A stretch of 64,000 nt of DNA, taken from assembly GCA_963575645.1 (NCBI GenBank), contig OY754464.1:27481501-27545500 (forward strand), in the 5' to 3' direction. Shown piece after piece: positions 32,063-42,672 of the stretch (its first letter is position 1; each line of letters starts with the position of its first letter). The notes under the pieces are model-generated. The model made no database searches. It was given only the letters and a program-made list of their open reading frames with translations, and was not told the origin of the DNA. The DNA comes from Xanthostigma xanthostigma. Taxonomy: Eukaryota > Arthropoda > Insecta > Raphidioptera > Raphidiidae. The translations under genes were made by a program, and so were the position numbers.

Positions 32063-34128
32063 CTTTGCAACAATTTTTTTTCCAGATAACACCCAACCAA
32101 TACCAAATACCAATAGGTGCACAAACCATCCAGTTCACAGCCCTCAACCAGTAGTCGGGCTTGTACATGAAGTGATAAGTGGGAAGGTGTGAAATATATT
32201 TTCTTCTCACTCATACAAAGTGTGGGCAGTGGTCTATTACTGGTTGGTGGCCGCGAACTGAATGTTTTACCATAGAATATAGAAGTTTGTGGTACCTTTG
32301 AATGTACAATGAAAGAGAAGAGGTAAAAGTCATTGGAAAGATGTCTTGTCGAATTCTTTCTGCAAGACATTAAAAAACCGGCTAAAAAAAGGAAAAAAGT
32401 CAGTCCCTAAATTAACCGCTCCTAAAATCATTGCCTTAAGCTCAAGCCTACTCGGCCTTTTGTCCCCTCGACAAAAAAACCTTTCACTACTGTTTTATTA
32501 GCTGTGGTTAAGCATTAATTTTCACAAAATTTGGCTTATATTATTGCTTAAAAATTTCAAAAAATACATTCTGTCCTAAAAATTATGTCAAAAAAACGTG
32601 ATATTGGTGAATATTTCTTTTGAGCACGACATGAAATCTCAATTTATGGGAAATATAATTAGCTTATTAAAGTTTTTTATTTTAGCTTGTTCGGTCATTT
32701 TTTTTAATTTTTTTTTTCTGTAGGTATATAAATTTCCAGATTTTAAATATTTTATTTAGATCAAATAATATACAAACAGGTTCAAAATTAATATGAGAAG
32801 AATAATGCATACTTACATCTAATCTATTTTGAAAGCATTACCATCCAAGTTGAAGAAGGTTTTTAATAGGAATTAGAGATTGTCGAAACTGTTTTTCAGG
32901 TATTTTGTATGCACAGCCATTCAAATGCTTGTAATATAGAGCTATGCAGGTGGAGAAGAGCTCCTACTGAACAGCTGGTGAACAGTCACCTTAATAATAA
33001 AAAAAAACTTCTAGTTCATTATTCTATACCTACTTACATACATAATACAGGCTTACTTGCTTAATAACTACGTCTGTCAGGGCCGTGGTCACCACAAGGT
33101 CAGGAAAAGCATTGCCCTTCCTGGAGAATTTTCGAACATTTCTTCAATTTTCGTCGTGATAAGAAAAATGATCGCCCATAACCCAACATTCATCAATTGG
33201 CCAACTTTGTTATTTTGGAATTAAAATATTTGGTAAACGAACTCAAGAAGTCGATATGGACTTATTTTTAACGAAGTTCAATAACAGACTTTTTAGGAAG
33301 CTGCAGCTTTACTGAATTGTTCAATTTTTACTGCTATCGGTATTTTTTAATTTTTTCTAATCGATTTTTTAATACAGTACATTAGAGGTACCTGATACTT
33401 TTAAGAATTAAAATGAACTATTGTTTTATACACATTACAATTTATTCTTTTGAGCTTCTTAACTGTGTTCTCAATTTTTATTTTGCCGTTCCAATAAAAT
33501 CATATATTATATGCCTTTTCTACACTCTCTAGAGTTGACCTAGGAAGTTGAAACTTTGCACACCTAAAAAGTGTAAGCCACAGAATAGAACCTAACGGAG
33601 CCAGATTTTCGAAAAAACATGGTAACTTCCATATTACATGTATTAAGAATGTATTTAGAAACAGCAATTAATGTATTTGTTGTATTTGTTTCACAGCAAA
33701 CATTTACGATTGTTGTAAATTCAATATTTCAAATAACCACTGGTACATAGCGAAGGCAAGTTTAAATATTACTTTAAGTTCGTACATGAATGATGATTGA
33801 TGAACATCTACATCAGTGGCTCTAAAACTGTAGCTGCCTACGTTGTGCTTGTCTTGCATTGTAAAGAGGGCAAGCAATTAGAAAAAAAATAAATTTTGCT
33901 TTTGAATGACCCATCTTGTCATGGCGAAAAAAATGATCAAAACTTTTCGAAGGATTTACACGTTTTGCGGTACCTGCATACCGAAAAACCGAGCCCGTTC
34001 GTATGTGCTTAGCTGACATAATGTAAATACCCGGATTAACACACTGGCTACCTATTATTTTATCTCGATCGGTTCAGTGGTTTCCATGGATAAGACGAAA
34101 CTTCATTTTCTGTTTGTCTCGCATTCTA
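32063..34128. other. No gene seen
   Basis: A 142-codon minus frame (31942-32370) starts in the repeat and has no family features, so it is not called. The rest is AT-rich and unassigned. Confidence 0.4.
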
Positions 34129-34835
34129 TCTATACTAATATATAAAGCTGAAGAGTTTGTTTGTTTGTTTGAACGCGCTAATCTCAGGAACTACTGGTTC
34201 AAATTGAAAAAAATTTTTTTTGTTGGATAGCACATTTATCGAGGAAGGCTATAGGCTATATAAAATCAGGCTACGACCATTAGGAGCGGAGCAGTAATGA
34301 AAAATGTTCCAAATGTATCTAAAAAATAAGCTTCTATTCAGGTGAAATGCACTAACTAAGTATAATCATATTAGCGATGTAAGAATACAACGCCGGCTAG
34401 CGCAATCGGTAGAGCACAAGACTGTCAATACCAGGGTCGTGGGTTCGAGCCCTACGTTGGGCGAATGCATTTTTATTATTTTTTTTTTTATTTTCTACAT
34501 TGCTTTCTTCTAAGGCTTACATTAAAATTTATTTTAATTTTATTTAATTAAATAAAAAAAATTATTGGTTAAAAAAAGTAAGTATAAAATTTATACTTAC
34601 TTTTTTTAACCAATAATTTTTTTTAATTAATTAAATAAAATTAAAATAAAAAAAAAATAAAAAGCATTATTTAATAATGCTTTTTATCGACAAAAAATTT
34701 TTAACGGTAACTCCGATCATCATGAAATTTGGACACAACATTCATCTCGGTAAACTAATATGAATGTGTGTACTCATGTTCCTCCCTTCCCCATTCGTTC
34801 TTTTTCACCCGGGTGAAACCGGACGGGACCGCTAG
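34129..34835 (+). mobile_element. Non-autonomous Helitron, copy 2, with tRNA-like insert
   Basis: It starts TCTATACTAATATATAAAGC after an A and ends CGGGACCGCTAG before a T. It contains a tRNA-Lys-like sequence and then a perfect AT-rich palindrome (around 34573-34600, GTAAGTATAAAATTTATACT centre) within larger inverted repeats to 34650. Confidence 0.88.
34391..34462 (+). pseudogene. tRNA-Lys-derived sequence
   Basis: CGCCGGCTAGCGCAATCGGT, then AGAGCA and GGGTCGTGGGTTCGAGCCCT match animal tRNA-Lys closely. One C is missing in the 5' acceptor strand. The loop CTGTCAA would read GTC, and the anticodon stem (CAAGA/TACCA) does not pair, so it is not a working tRNA. A and B boxes are intact and a T run follows. 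Confidence 0.75.
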
Positions 34836-35213
34836 TATAATATATAGGTAGGTACTAATGCATTTTTAAGACGTTCCTATGTTCTCTCGAGTGGAGTTAC
34901 GGGCAAATGTTAGTAATACCCAATGTAAAATTATTGGAAGGGGCCTCAAAATCAGGCTAATCATAGGTTAAGATCCATTGTTCCTGTATCCGGTTTTATA
35001 AAGAATCTCTCTTCACACAAAACACAAGCAACGTGTCATCATACGAGTATAAGTATACTATAATATAGTATACCTAGGTATTTACAGTGTATTGTGACAT
35101 CTGTCATTATAATCTATTTTATATCGCAGAGAAACATGACTTGGGTACATTTAATCGTCAACGAGTCACACAAACCAATTTTGAACTTGCTCGGTGAGGC
35201 CGGCTGTCTAGAT
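34836..35213. other. No gene seen
   Basis: Unassigned sequence between a Helitron and a MITE. Confidence 0.4.
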
Positions 35214-35657
35214 TAGTGATGTAACGAATATTGTATTCGCGAATATTCGCATATATTTTGACATTCACATTCGTTAAATTCATGCGAATATTAATATCAG
35301 AAAAAAATCAGATTTGTTCATGTGAAAATAATATTAAGTAAGGCAAAAAATATGAATTTCTTATAGCATTTTTTTCTTACACTTTTTTAAAAAAATAACT
35401 TAAGTTTTTTCGCTACGGTAACCTTATAATTATATCTTTTATCAACCTTTACCCTAGCATCAGGTAATAATGCTTTAGACGTATAGTATTGATAATCAAC
35501 CTAGCACCCAGCACCACTACAAATGTATCCGTGAGACTTGCGCGGTTAATCCGCTGTCAAATTTCAACCTTAGACCATATATGACGCCAGATTAGAAAGC
35601 TGAATATTCGCATTCGTGAATATCGGCGCCAGATATTCGCATTCGCGATTATCACTA
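35214..35657. mobile_element. hAT-like MITE with GAATATTCGC repeats
   Basis: It starts TAGTGATGTAACGAATATTG and ends GCGATTATCACTA. Words such as CGAATATTCGC and TATTCGCATTCG recur near both ends. The flanking 8-mers do not match, so the insertion is old or the boundary is off. Confidence 0.65.
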
Positions 35658-35820
35658 TAGTCTTGATCGATCATCGAACTCTCCTAGTGTTGTTCGCTGT
35701 GCGATCGTTGATGTCTCCAGGTTCGTCGTTTGTACGAACATTGAACAATGTCATTTATAAAAATAATATCGAATATTAATACCGCACAGTTAATAAATCT
35801 ATGTATAATAACTTGAAAAG

Positions 35821-36236
35821 TTGTTACATAGCTATCTTACGGAGTATCATAATTATCAGACCCGCAATGACTTAGATTTGGTTATTCCATCTTGCCATAC
35901 AGCTCTTGGATCGACATCGTTTTTAGTTGAGAGACTTAAACAATGGAATAAACTGCCAAGCAGTATAAAAGGCATCAAAAATAAAAAACAGTTTTTAAAT
36001 AAATGTAAAGATATGCTGCTGAAAAATGATAAATATTTTTAACTCAATTTTTTTTAATTTTTTTTGTTTTTACGGCTATAACTAATAATTTTATGTCAAT
36101 ATATTTCATGTTTTGTATAGGTATATCTCATGTTTTTTATATATTTTTGTATATTTTATCAGAGAGGGCATGTTAAAACGGCTTTTTCTACTCATGACCC
36201 TAAATAAAGTCGATTATTATTATTATTATTGTTGTT
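35821..36236 (+). mobile_element. 3' end of a 5'-truncated LINE
   Basis: The frame 35821-36042 encodes HNYQTRNDLDLVIPSCHTAL, then FLVERLKQWNKLPSSIK and a stop. This is the usual C-terminal tail after the reverse transcriptase of Jockey/CR1-like LINEs (TRxxxxLxxPxxxTxxGxxSFxxxxxxxWNxLPxxIK). A 3' untranslated stretch with CCTAAATAAAGTCG follows, then an ATT repeat tail (36213-36236). The upstream reverse transcriptase is missing. Confidence 0.82.
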
Positions 36237-36539
36237 GATATAGGTACCTATACCTACCTACGGAGTCGGTTACTGCCGGTCCAATCATTGTGTAAAGAAA
36301 CCTTAATTCATGTCACTTAAATATTGCAGAAAATTACTTCAGGCATATGCACATTACTAAATCATTGTACTTAAGTACTACCTACTTGCTTCGTACTTTC
36401 CTCGTCCGCATGGCACTCTCTGATTGCTGTTTATTGTCGCTTTTAAAAATTACTTCCGACTTCCTCTTTCGTCGTTTAATACATGATTTCTAGACGGATC
36501 AGTCCTTAGCTTTTGCTTACGTATAATGGCGTACTCACC
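36237..36539. other. No gene seen
   Basis: Unassigned spacer. Confidence 0.4.
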
Positions 36540-36890
36540 AAAATAATAAATGAGAAATAAAATGTGGGCCAAGTTCGATAAATGGGTTCGCCGGCTTTGC
36601 CGAAATAAAGAAACGAGATCTAAGAAGGTGCCATGTTTTCACCTAGCAAGTTTACATACACGAGTCATTTATTTGTTATACAAAGCACAAAAACTTATCC
36701 ATAGTAAAAACTTGATTCCTTCTTAGATCTTAGGTACTTCTTTTTTTCGGCAGGGTCCGCAAATCCACTTAATCTTTGTTTCGAACTTGACTTTTTTCAC
36801 ATTTATGTTTTTGTTAAGTTATATTCTTTCTATCACACGCCATGTATATCCCAGCACTGACTAGACGCGAGTGTTCTTCGGACGGCCAGT
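36540..36890 (-). repeat. Foldback repeat shared with 19.6 kb
   Basis: Inverted copy of the repeat at 19640-20045: CATAAATGTGAAAAAAG, ACTCGCGTCTAGTC and GGCGTGTGAT appear on the minus strand. The interior again folds (AGATCTAAGAAGG with CCTTCTTAGATCT). Confidence 0.6.
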
Positions 36891-37078
36891 TGATGTATTT
36901 TTACTCCAGATTTCGAGGAGGAAGTTACACTCCTCTGCCTCTCAGTCTCATGTGTACGTCCATGATCCTACCTTATTTGACTATAGGTATAACTAAAGTC
37001 TAAAAAAAAACTAAATGTTAAAACTTAAACCTCTATTTGGAATACAAATATTAAGAGCACTGTGGTTGAAACAAAACT

Positions 37079-37517
37079 AACAAAATTAAGAATAGTTACA
37101 TTCTTACCACAACAGTTTTATTAGTGGATGTACATTTCGGGAGCTATATGCCCTCATCTTCAGCAAACACTAAACTAAGTAACTAAACAAAAATATTAAC
37201 TTAATATAACAATTACAGGTATAAAACAAAAATTAAACTAGGTACTAAAACTATAATCAAAAGACTTGCGTTGTTGACAGTTTCTCAAGTTACAATGGAT
37301 CTCCAGTTTGTTACCTGATCTTTCGCAAGTCTTTTGATTAGTTTTAGTACCTGTTTAATTTTTCTTTTATACCTACCTGTAATTGTTATATTAAATAATT
37401 AAGTAAGATTTTTGTTTAGTAACTTAGTTTAGTTTTTGCTGAAGATGAGAGCGTAGATCCCCGCTCCCGAAAACAACCGCTATAAAACTGTCGTGGTAAG
37501 AAGTAACTATTCTTTAT
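37079..37517. repeat. Long inverted repeat with hammerhead-like motifs
   Basis: The arms share TAGTTAC/GTAACTA, CTTACCACAACAGTTTTAT and complement, CATCTTCAGC and GCTGAAGATG, and a TAACAATTACAGGTA block, over about 200 bases each. A 50-base GC-richer centre (37275-37320) separates them. A short fragment with GAGCACTGTGGTTGAAAC lies just upstream (37052) and again at 41101, so this is a repeat family, probably Penelope-like. Confidence 0.65.
37121..37173 (-). ncRNA. Hammerhead ribozyme-like core
   Basis: On the minus strand: TTAGTG (stem I), TTTG bulge, CTGAAGA core, stem II with GGGC pairing GCTC, then GAAA, TG-TA-CA (two-base-pair stem III), TC (AUC cleavage triplet), C bulge, and CACTAA, which pairs exactly with TTAGTG as stem I. 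Every core position is filled. The facing plus-strand motif (37439-37472, CTGAAGA...GAAA) has a degraded stem III. Function is inferred from structure only. Confidence 0.5.
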
Positions 37518-37599
37518 TTTTTTATTTATATTTGGAATTTTCAAGTCCTTAAGATACTTTGATTCTTCACGGGAAAGCGGACAGGTACAAATTAATTTA

Positions 37600-37678
37600 A
37601 TAACACCTTATTGAGTTGTTGAACGACGTTTTGCTGTCAAATTGCGACATCATCAGATACTCGACTGCTGGTGTTATA
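37600..37678 (-). repeat. Small inverted-end unit with CTGATGA motif
   Basis: AATAACACC and GGTGTTAT bound the unit. On the minus strand CTGATGA, a TGTC/GACA stem and GCAAAACG follow, a decayed hammerhead-like core (GAAA replaced). Confidence 0.4.
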
Positions 37679-38112
37679 GTATTAAAGTAGGTATAGGAAC
37701 ATTATTGGTATGACTTATATTATACAAAAAATATTTACCAATCAACATGAAAAATAATTTTACTTAGATAATTAAATTAATTTATACCTGATCACTTTTG
37801 AAGGATCAAAATATATCATAAACCTATACCTACTTGCCTTATATCCCATTGGACGCTAATAACCTCAGCTCTACAATCTAATCGAAATCTATTGCACATA
37901 CCGCTAAACTAGCGGTATGTGCTTTATTATCGCTTTGTGCGTCAGAGCTGACTTTCGTTCATATAAGAAGTTATATCTAAGTTAATTTCACACGAAATCC
38001 ATTCAAATTGAAGCTTTTTGAAAAGAGGAGATTCTAATCTATAAAATAGAACCATTTTTAAATCAATTTGAGTTCATAAATACTATTAAATTGTAATTGA
38101 AAATCACAAACA

Positions 38113-38750
38113 GCAGTTGTCGGTTGGTCTGTACGTATGTACGTATGTACGTATGTACGTACGTCACGACTCTACAGATCGCAATTTTGGTCGGGTTGCC
38201 TTGGGTTATATTTTATTCACTTTGTTTACTATCAGACCAGAACCCTATTTAAATTCACTAAAATGTGTTCAGTAGTTTAATTTTTATAAACAGTTTTATT
38301 TTTTATTATTTTTGACAGCTAATTAAAAACAATATATTAATAATTACGGTGTAAATATAGTGTAATCCATAAAACAAGTGCTACACTTGTATACCGTGAT
38401 AACACCACTACATGTATTAGGCAGCCGTGGTGTAATGGTTATGCCGTTGGATCCCCAAGGGCAAGGTCCTGGGTTCGATTCCTTACGATATCATTGAATT
38501 TTTTCTTTTTTTTTCTTTTTATTTTGTTTTATTTTATTCCACTTGATATTAATTATATATTATATTATGTATAGTTCTTAATTTTTTTTATTTTTGCAAA
38601 CTTAAAAAAAAATATTTTTTCAATTTTTAATTATTTATTTCTTTAAATTTTTAAATCTTTTTAAATTTATTAAAAATATTTTTTAATTGTTATTTTTTTA
38701 TCATACAGTGGAAAACTTGCGGGATGTGCACTTTTGGTTTTGCCAACTAT
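38113..38750 (+). repeat. tRNA-bearing repeat (copy with GTAC microsatellite)
   Basis: It starts CAGTTGTCGGTTGGTCTGTA, has a GTACGTAT tandem, a tRNA-like sequence, a long AT-rich tract, and ends ACAGTGGAAAACTTGCGGG...TTTTGCCAACTAT. A shorter copy lacking the tRNA part is at 61439-61770. Confidence 0.65.
38420..38492 (+). pseudogene. tRNA-like sequence (Val/Asp type)
   Basis: CCGTGGTGTAATGGTTATGC is a clean A box/D arm, and GGTCCTGGGTTCGATTCC is a clean B box/T arm. Acceptor and anticodon stems are poor. T runs follow within 15 bases (38500 on). Confidence 0.6.
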
Positions 38751-38858
38751 ATATATCATATTTTTAAACGGTACGAAACCGTGCATCGCATTATGATGGC
38801 GACGTTATTTTGTTTTACTAGAACCTGCTAGAACTGATTTTGTTTTCAACGGTCTCGC

Positions 38859-38890
38859 TGACGTCACAGCGTCAATCTCATCAGTCGCTA
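38859..38890 (+). promoter_or_regulatory. Candidate promoter: CRE and initiator
   Basis: A full palindromic CRE, TGACGTCA, lies at 38859-38866. TCAGTC at 38881-38886 matches the arthropod initiator. The region 38780-39010 is GC-richer than its surroundings and is not part of any repeat I can identify. A plus-strand transcript starting here would read the small ORF at 38903. Confidence 0.4.
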
Positions 38891-38902
38891 TCAGGTGCAA
38901 CA

Positions 38903-39019
38903 ATGATGGAAGGAGGTCTTCAAGAAACGAACTTCTTCATCGCCGTCAGCTGTTTATTGGTTAGTCTTGTCGCAGTCGATGCGCTAAAAACAAACGAAGT
39001 AGCTCGAGTGCACCAGTAA
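38903..39019 (+). CDS. Short ORF, signal-peptide-like, or uORF
   Basis: From CAACAATGATGG (acceptable start context) the frame encodes 38 residues beginning MMEGGLQETN, then a hydrophobic stretch FFIAVSCLLVSLVAVDA and a polar tail LKTNEVARVHQ before TAA. The N-terminal polar-hydrophobic-small pattern resembles a secretory signal with a possible cut after VDA. It sits 17 bases after the candidate initiator, so it could be an upstream ORF in a 5' leader, or a small secreted peptide. No family recognised. Downstream, GTGAAGTGTGGGTGAAAT (39204 on) offers possible donor sites. Confidence 0.3.
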   Translation: MMEGGLQETNFFIAVSCLLVSLVAVDALKTNEVARVHQ

Positions 39020-40305
39020 AAGTTCCAGCAAACAATTGAAGATTAACACAACAATGAACACCAACAGTGCAATTGTTGACTGAAATTGTGGAGACATGTG
39101 TGCGATTAAAACAATAAAAACCGTTACTATCAACTGTTTATTATTTGTGATAACATTGTTGTGATTTAAAAAAAAAGAGCGCGAAAATAATTTTCATTGT
39201 GCAGTGAAGTGTGGGTGAAATTTTTTTCTTCTTTCTTAAATAGGTAGGCATTTATTTAAATATTTTTAATATGTTGTGCTAATTATGTTTATTGTTTTTT
39301 ATAATTATTGTAATTCTTAAAATGCGATCTGGCGAAATTTTGTTTTGTTGTAAACTAATTAATTTTTTTAACAATTATTTATAACTTATATGGCGTTTCT
39401 ATGTCGCCTCTATTACAAACTCAAGTTTCCAAGTTTTAGTTCGAGTACCAGTGTAAAAGTATAAGTCGAATTTTCAATTTATTAAAAAATAATTAATTGA
39501 AAATATGAATTGGTACTTAAAATTAACAATTATTTAAAAATATTAAATTAAAGCAGTATTAGCGCAGACGATCTTCGTAAATTGAAAAAAACTCTGAAAG
39601 AGCTCATTAGCCTTACAGCTTTTCAGGAAAATTAGCTTGCGTGTATCTGAAACGTACCGGGTATACTGCAGACCAAACGCAAGCTAATTTTCCTGAAAAG
39701 CTGATCTTTTTTATTAAATATCTTTTAATCTAGTCGAACACTACGTTTTTTTATTTTTTTTATTTCTTTATTAAGATCTAAATTTTAAATTAAATAGTTT
39801 TTTTTTCATTTTCTTCGACAAATTTGGGTGAAAATTATTAAAACATGTCGCGGATCCTTCGTTTTGCCGTAAGACCAATGTTAAATATGCTTACTTTTGA
39901 AGTCAATTATTATTTATTTAAATAATCGGTTAACCCTCCTCAAATTTTCAGAATTTCTTTAGACGTATTTAAACTTTATTTTTATTTTATTATTTAAAAG
40001 TAATTTAGATAATTCAGACGTGGCTAATTACAATATCGTAGAAAAAAAAATCAATATAAGTACTTATTAAAAAAAAAACTTTATATAAAAAAAGAATCAA
40101 GTTTTTTTTGTTGGTACCGTGCTCGTACTTCCTTAAAATATAAGGTATTACATTTTATTATAAGTAAAATACCTACATATGCATATAATAGGTATAGGTA
40201 GGTATAAAAACTGTAACAAAAAAAAAAAAGAATTTCGAATTGTGTATGTTAGGTGCAATATGAAATAAAAAAATAAAAGCTTGTAAAATACAAAAAAAAT
40301 ATATA
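39020..40305. other. No gene seen; AT-rich with one perfect hairpin
   Basis: Long A and T runs, no supported frame. A hairpin at 39616-39703 is listed separately. Confidence 0.45.
39616..39703. repeat. Perfect 27-bp stem hairpin
   Basis: CAGCTTTTCAGGAAAATTAG, then CTTGCGT (39616-39642) is the exact complement of 39677-39703. The 34-base loop contains CGTACCGGGTATAC. A stem of this length and perfection could give a small-RNA precursor, but it could equally be a young MITE. Confidence 0.75.
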
Positions 40306-40381
40306 GGCGCCGTCCGCCGGATTCGAACCAATAATATCTTGCGTACGAAGCAGCCGCTTTACCTGGCAGCCACCTTAACTT
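40306..40381 (-). pseudogene. tRNA-like sequence
   Basis: On the minus strand GGTGGCTGCCAGGTAAAGCG serves as A box/D arm, GCTGCTTCGTACGCA as an anticodon arm with a possible CGT (Thr) anticodon, and TTGGTTCGAATCCGGC as B box/T arm. A TTTTTTTT run follows on the same strand. Stems are incomplete. Confidence 0.55.
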
Positions 40382-40586
40382 AATGTTATACGGCAGGTTT
40401 TTAGTTTACGCTATATGTACATGGCAACGTTTTGTTACACTTTCATTCTCATGAATCAATTTCACCGTAACGCGCCAAAAATGTCTCTCCAGAACAACAA
40501 AATCTTGGCAAGGGAATCATTTGATAATAATCTGGAGAACAATTTGCTTCGATGCCCGCACAGGGTTATATAATATATTGCAGGCA

Positions 40587-41010
40587 GCCAATGCCGGATT
40601 TAGAGGTCTAGAGGCCTCGGGGCAATAAAGGAGTGGAGGCCCCCTGGCCCCAAATTATTTTCCATATAAAATGAACAATTTTTTTCAGTCGAGTTCTCCA
40701 ATAAATAATTTATTGTGAAACCAAGTATAGATTCTTTTATTATTTAACAAACATATAAATATAATCGGAAACAAAAATTATCTGAAATAAAATTTTAGCG
40801 TTTTGCCTGATTGTGGAGTGAACAAATATAGATCGATGATTTCTGTTAATATTTAATATTAATGTTTGTGCAAAGTAGTAAAGGTAAAACGTAAAAAAAA
40901 TATCAAAGGAAAAGTTGTTTACTAATAGGTACCTATTTAATTTTTTTCCGAAGTCTCTATTGTGGGGGCCCTCCCCTAAACCGCCCCTTCAGGAAGCAAA
41001 TATTTCTTCA
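40587..41010. mobile_element. Probable hAT-like element remnant
   Basis: The left part reads GCCAATGCCGGATTTAGAGG, then GGCCTCGGGGC and GGCCCCCTGG. The right part has GTGGGGGCCCTCCCC and AAACCGCCCCTTCA. Such GGCCCC-rich subterminal blocks and CCGGATTTA ends are common in animal MITEs. Exact ends and target duplication not resolved. Confidence 0.4.
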
Positions 41011-41089
41011 GCTCTTCGCCATATTTCTTAACCTGGTTTCGCCAGGTTAACAAAACATGCTTTCGGTCCAATTATTCTTTAAACATTAA

Positions 41090-41235
41090 AATACAGTACA
41101 AATATTAAGAGCACTGTGGTTGAAACAAAAATAAAAAATAAAGAATAGTTCAAACACTAACCTGTTTAGTGTTAGCTAAAGAAATGTGAATCCGCTAATA
41201 AAACTGGTGTGGTAAGAAGTTACTATTCTTTAGTT
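41090..41235. repeat. Fragment of the 37-kb inverted-repeat family
   Basis: It shares ATTAAGAGCACTGTGGTTGA and AAGAATAGTT with 37050-37100, and GTGGTAAGAAGTTACTATTC with 37493. The hammerhead-like segment has been lost. Confidence 0.6.
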
Positions 41236-41246
41236 TTATTAAAATA

Positions 41247-41580
41247 CAGGCTGACCGGTAATTGCTCATATTCCTCTCGGGAGCAGAAACTATGACTAGT
41301 TAAAAATTAAACAAAAAATATTCTCACTTTTTGGCTTGAATTTTTCCATGATCTGATAGCTTACTAATTGGTCAACCTTTCCAAAGCTACAAATCACGAA
41401 ATTTACTGTTAGCTTTTATGTTGTGTGTTAAAACTTACAATAAATATAATAATTCTTCACAGAAGTGTCATTATCACAAAAAATGACGCATTTCCGACCC
41501 CCAAGTGATAAGGTTAAATCATTCCAAATTAGTCATAGTTTCTTCTCCCGAGACGAATACGAGGAATTACCGGTCACCTA
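41247..41580. mobile_element. TA-flanked MITE (~60-base TIRs)
   Basis: The left CAGGCTGACCGGTAATTGCT and the right complement TAGGTGACCGGTAATTCCTC continue in parallel through CTCGGGAG(C/A)AGAAACTATGACTA. TA lies on both sides. Non-coding. Confidence 0.75.
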
Positions 41581-42321
41581 TATAAGTAGGTACCTATAGC
41601 TGAAAATAATCGACCGATACTTTAATTTTTACTTGTTTACTATGAGAGTTAAATGATTGAATTCAACAAATCAATTTATTAAATATTTATTCCGAGTGAA
41701 AAAAGGTTTCTCGAAATACTCTTAATTCAACAATGATTCGAACGTGTATACATCAAAGCCAACTGAACAAAAATGTTGAGTTGTTCAAAGAAGTGGGTTA
41801 CAATAGTGTCTTTGCATTCTGCAGGAATGTATTAGCAACGTCGCAGTCTGTTGATAGACGTTATAGATCTTAGTTGCCGAGCGTCTGCAATCTACAATCA
41901 ATCTCTTCATTTTGATATTTATAATTGAAGAAATATATTAACGGTTTAAGTATCCTGCAGAACTTAGGCGCAGTGGCGGATTTACCTATTTATTAGGAGT
42001 ATACCGTTAAATTTCTGCCACATACTATATCTACAGAAACATATAAAGTTGTATAACGACATTACCAAAATAATTCATACACTAAATAGATTATACATAT
42101 TAGCAGGTTCCCTCATATTTTAGAAGACAACATCAAATCGATATAAAGTCTCCCTAATTGGTCTAGTTTTAATATGATAAGTTCAATATATTTTAAAGTT
42201 AACGTTTTTCTATGCAAACAAAGTCAACTTAAAGGTAATAAATGTCTTATTTTCAAAGTTCGGAAAATCGGTCACAGCAAATCAATTCGTTTCAAGAAAA
42301 TTGTGTGATCGGATAGTTTAT
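41581..42321. other. No gene seen
   Basis: Unassigned. CAGTGGCGGATTTACC at 41973 is an isolated MITE terminus. Confidence 0.4.
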
Positions 42322-42530
42322 ACCATTTCAACTCCTCCAGTAGGGAATAGACAATACCTAGTGGACTAACTAAACTAATTTAGGTCAAAATTCACTTTAC
42401 AAAATTTTACAAGATTTTTGTTTTGAGGTCCCCCGAGTTCAAAAATAATATTTCTAAAAAGAGTCTGTTAGTCTGTGAGCACGATGCAGGTCACACGGCT
42501 GATTGGATCGAAATCATTGGCTGAAATTTT
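42322..42530 (+). repeat. ~650-bp interspersed repeat, copy C (5' part only)
   Basis: The blocks AATTTAGGTCAAAATTCACT, TTTTGAGGTCCCCCGAG and GTCTGTTAGTCTGTGAGCAC match copy A. The 3' two thirds are missing. Confidence 0.65.
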
Positions 42531-42672
42531 TTCCCCCTCACTATAGGTTTAAAAATCTTCTCTTACTATATATCTTGTTAAAAAAATGTTTGTGCTTTTC
42601 GGATGATTGAATTGTATAATCTATTTGGAAGAAACTATATTTTTTACCTCAAACAAGTTTTTCTCCAATATA

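Noticed and set aside
31942-32370. 142-codon minus-strand ORF
   Set aside because: It overlaps the end of a hAT MITE and the 650-bp repeat; no family features.
34391-34462. Functional tRNA gene
   Set aside because: The anticodon stem does not pair and one acceptor base is missing; it lies inside a Helitron.
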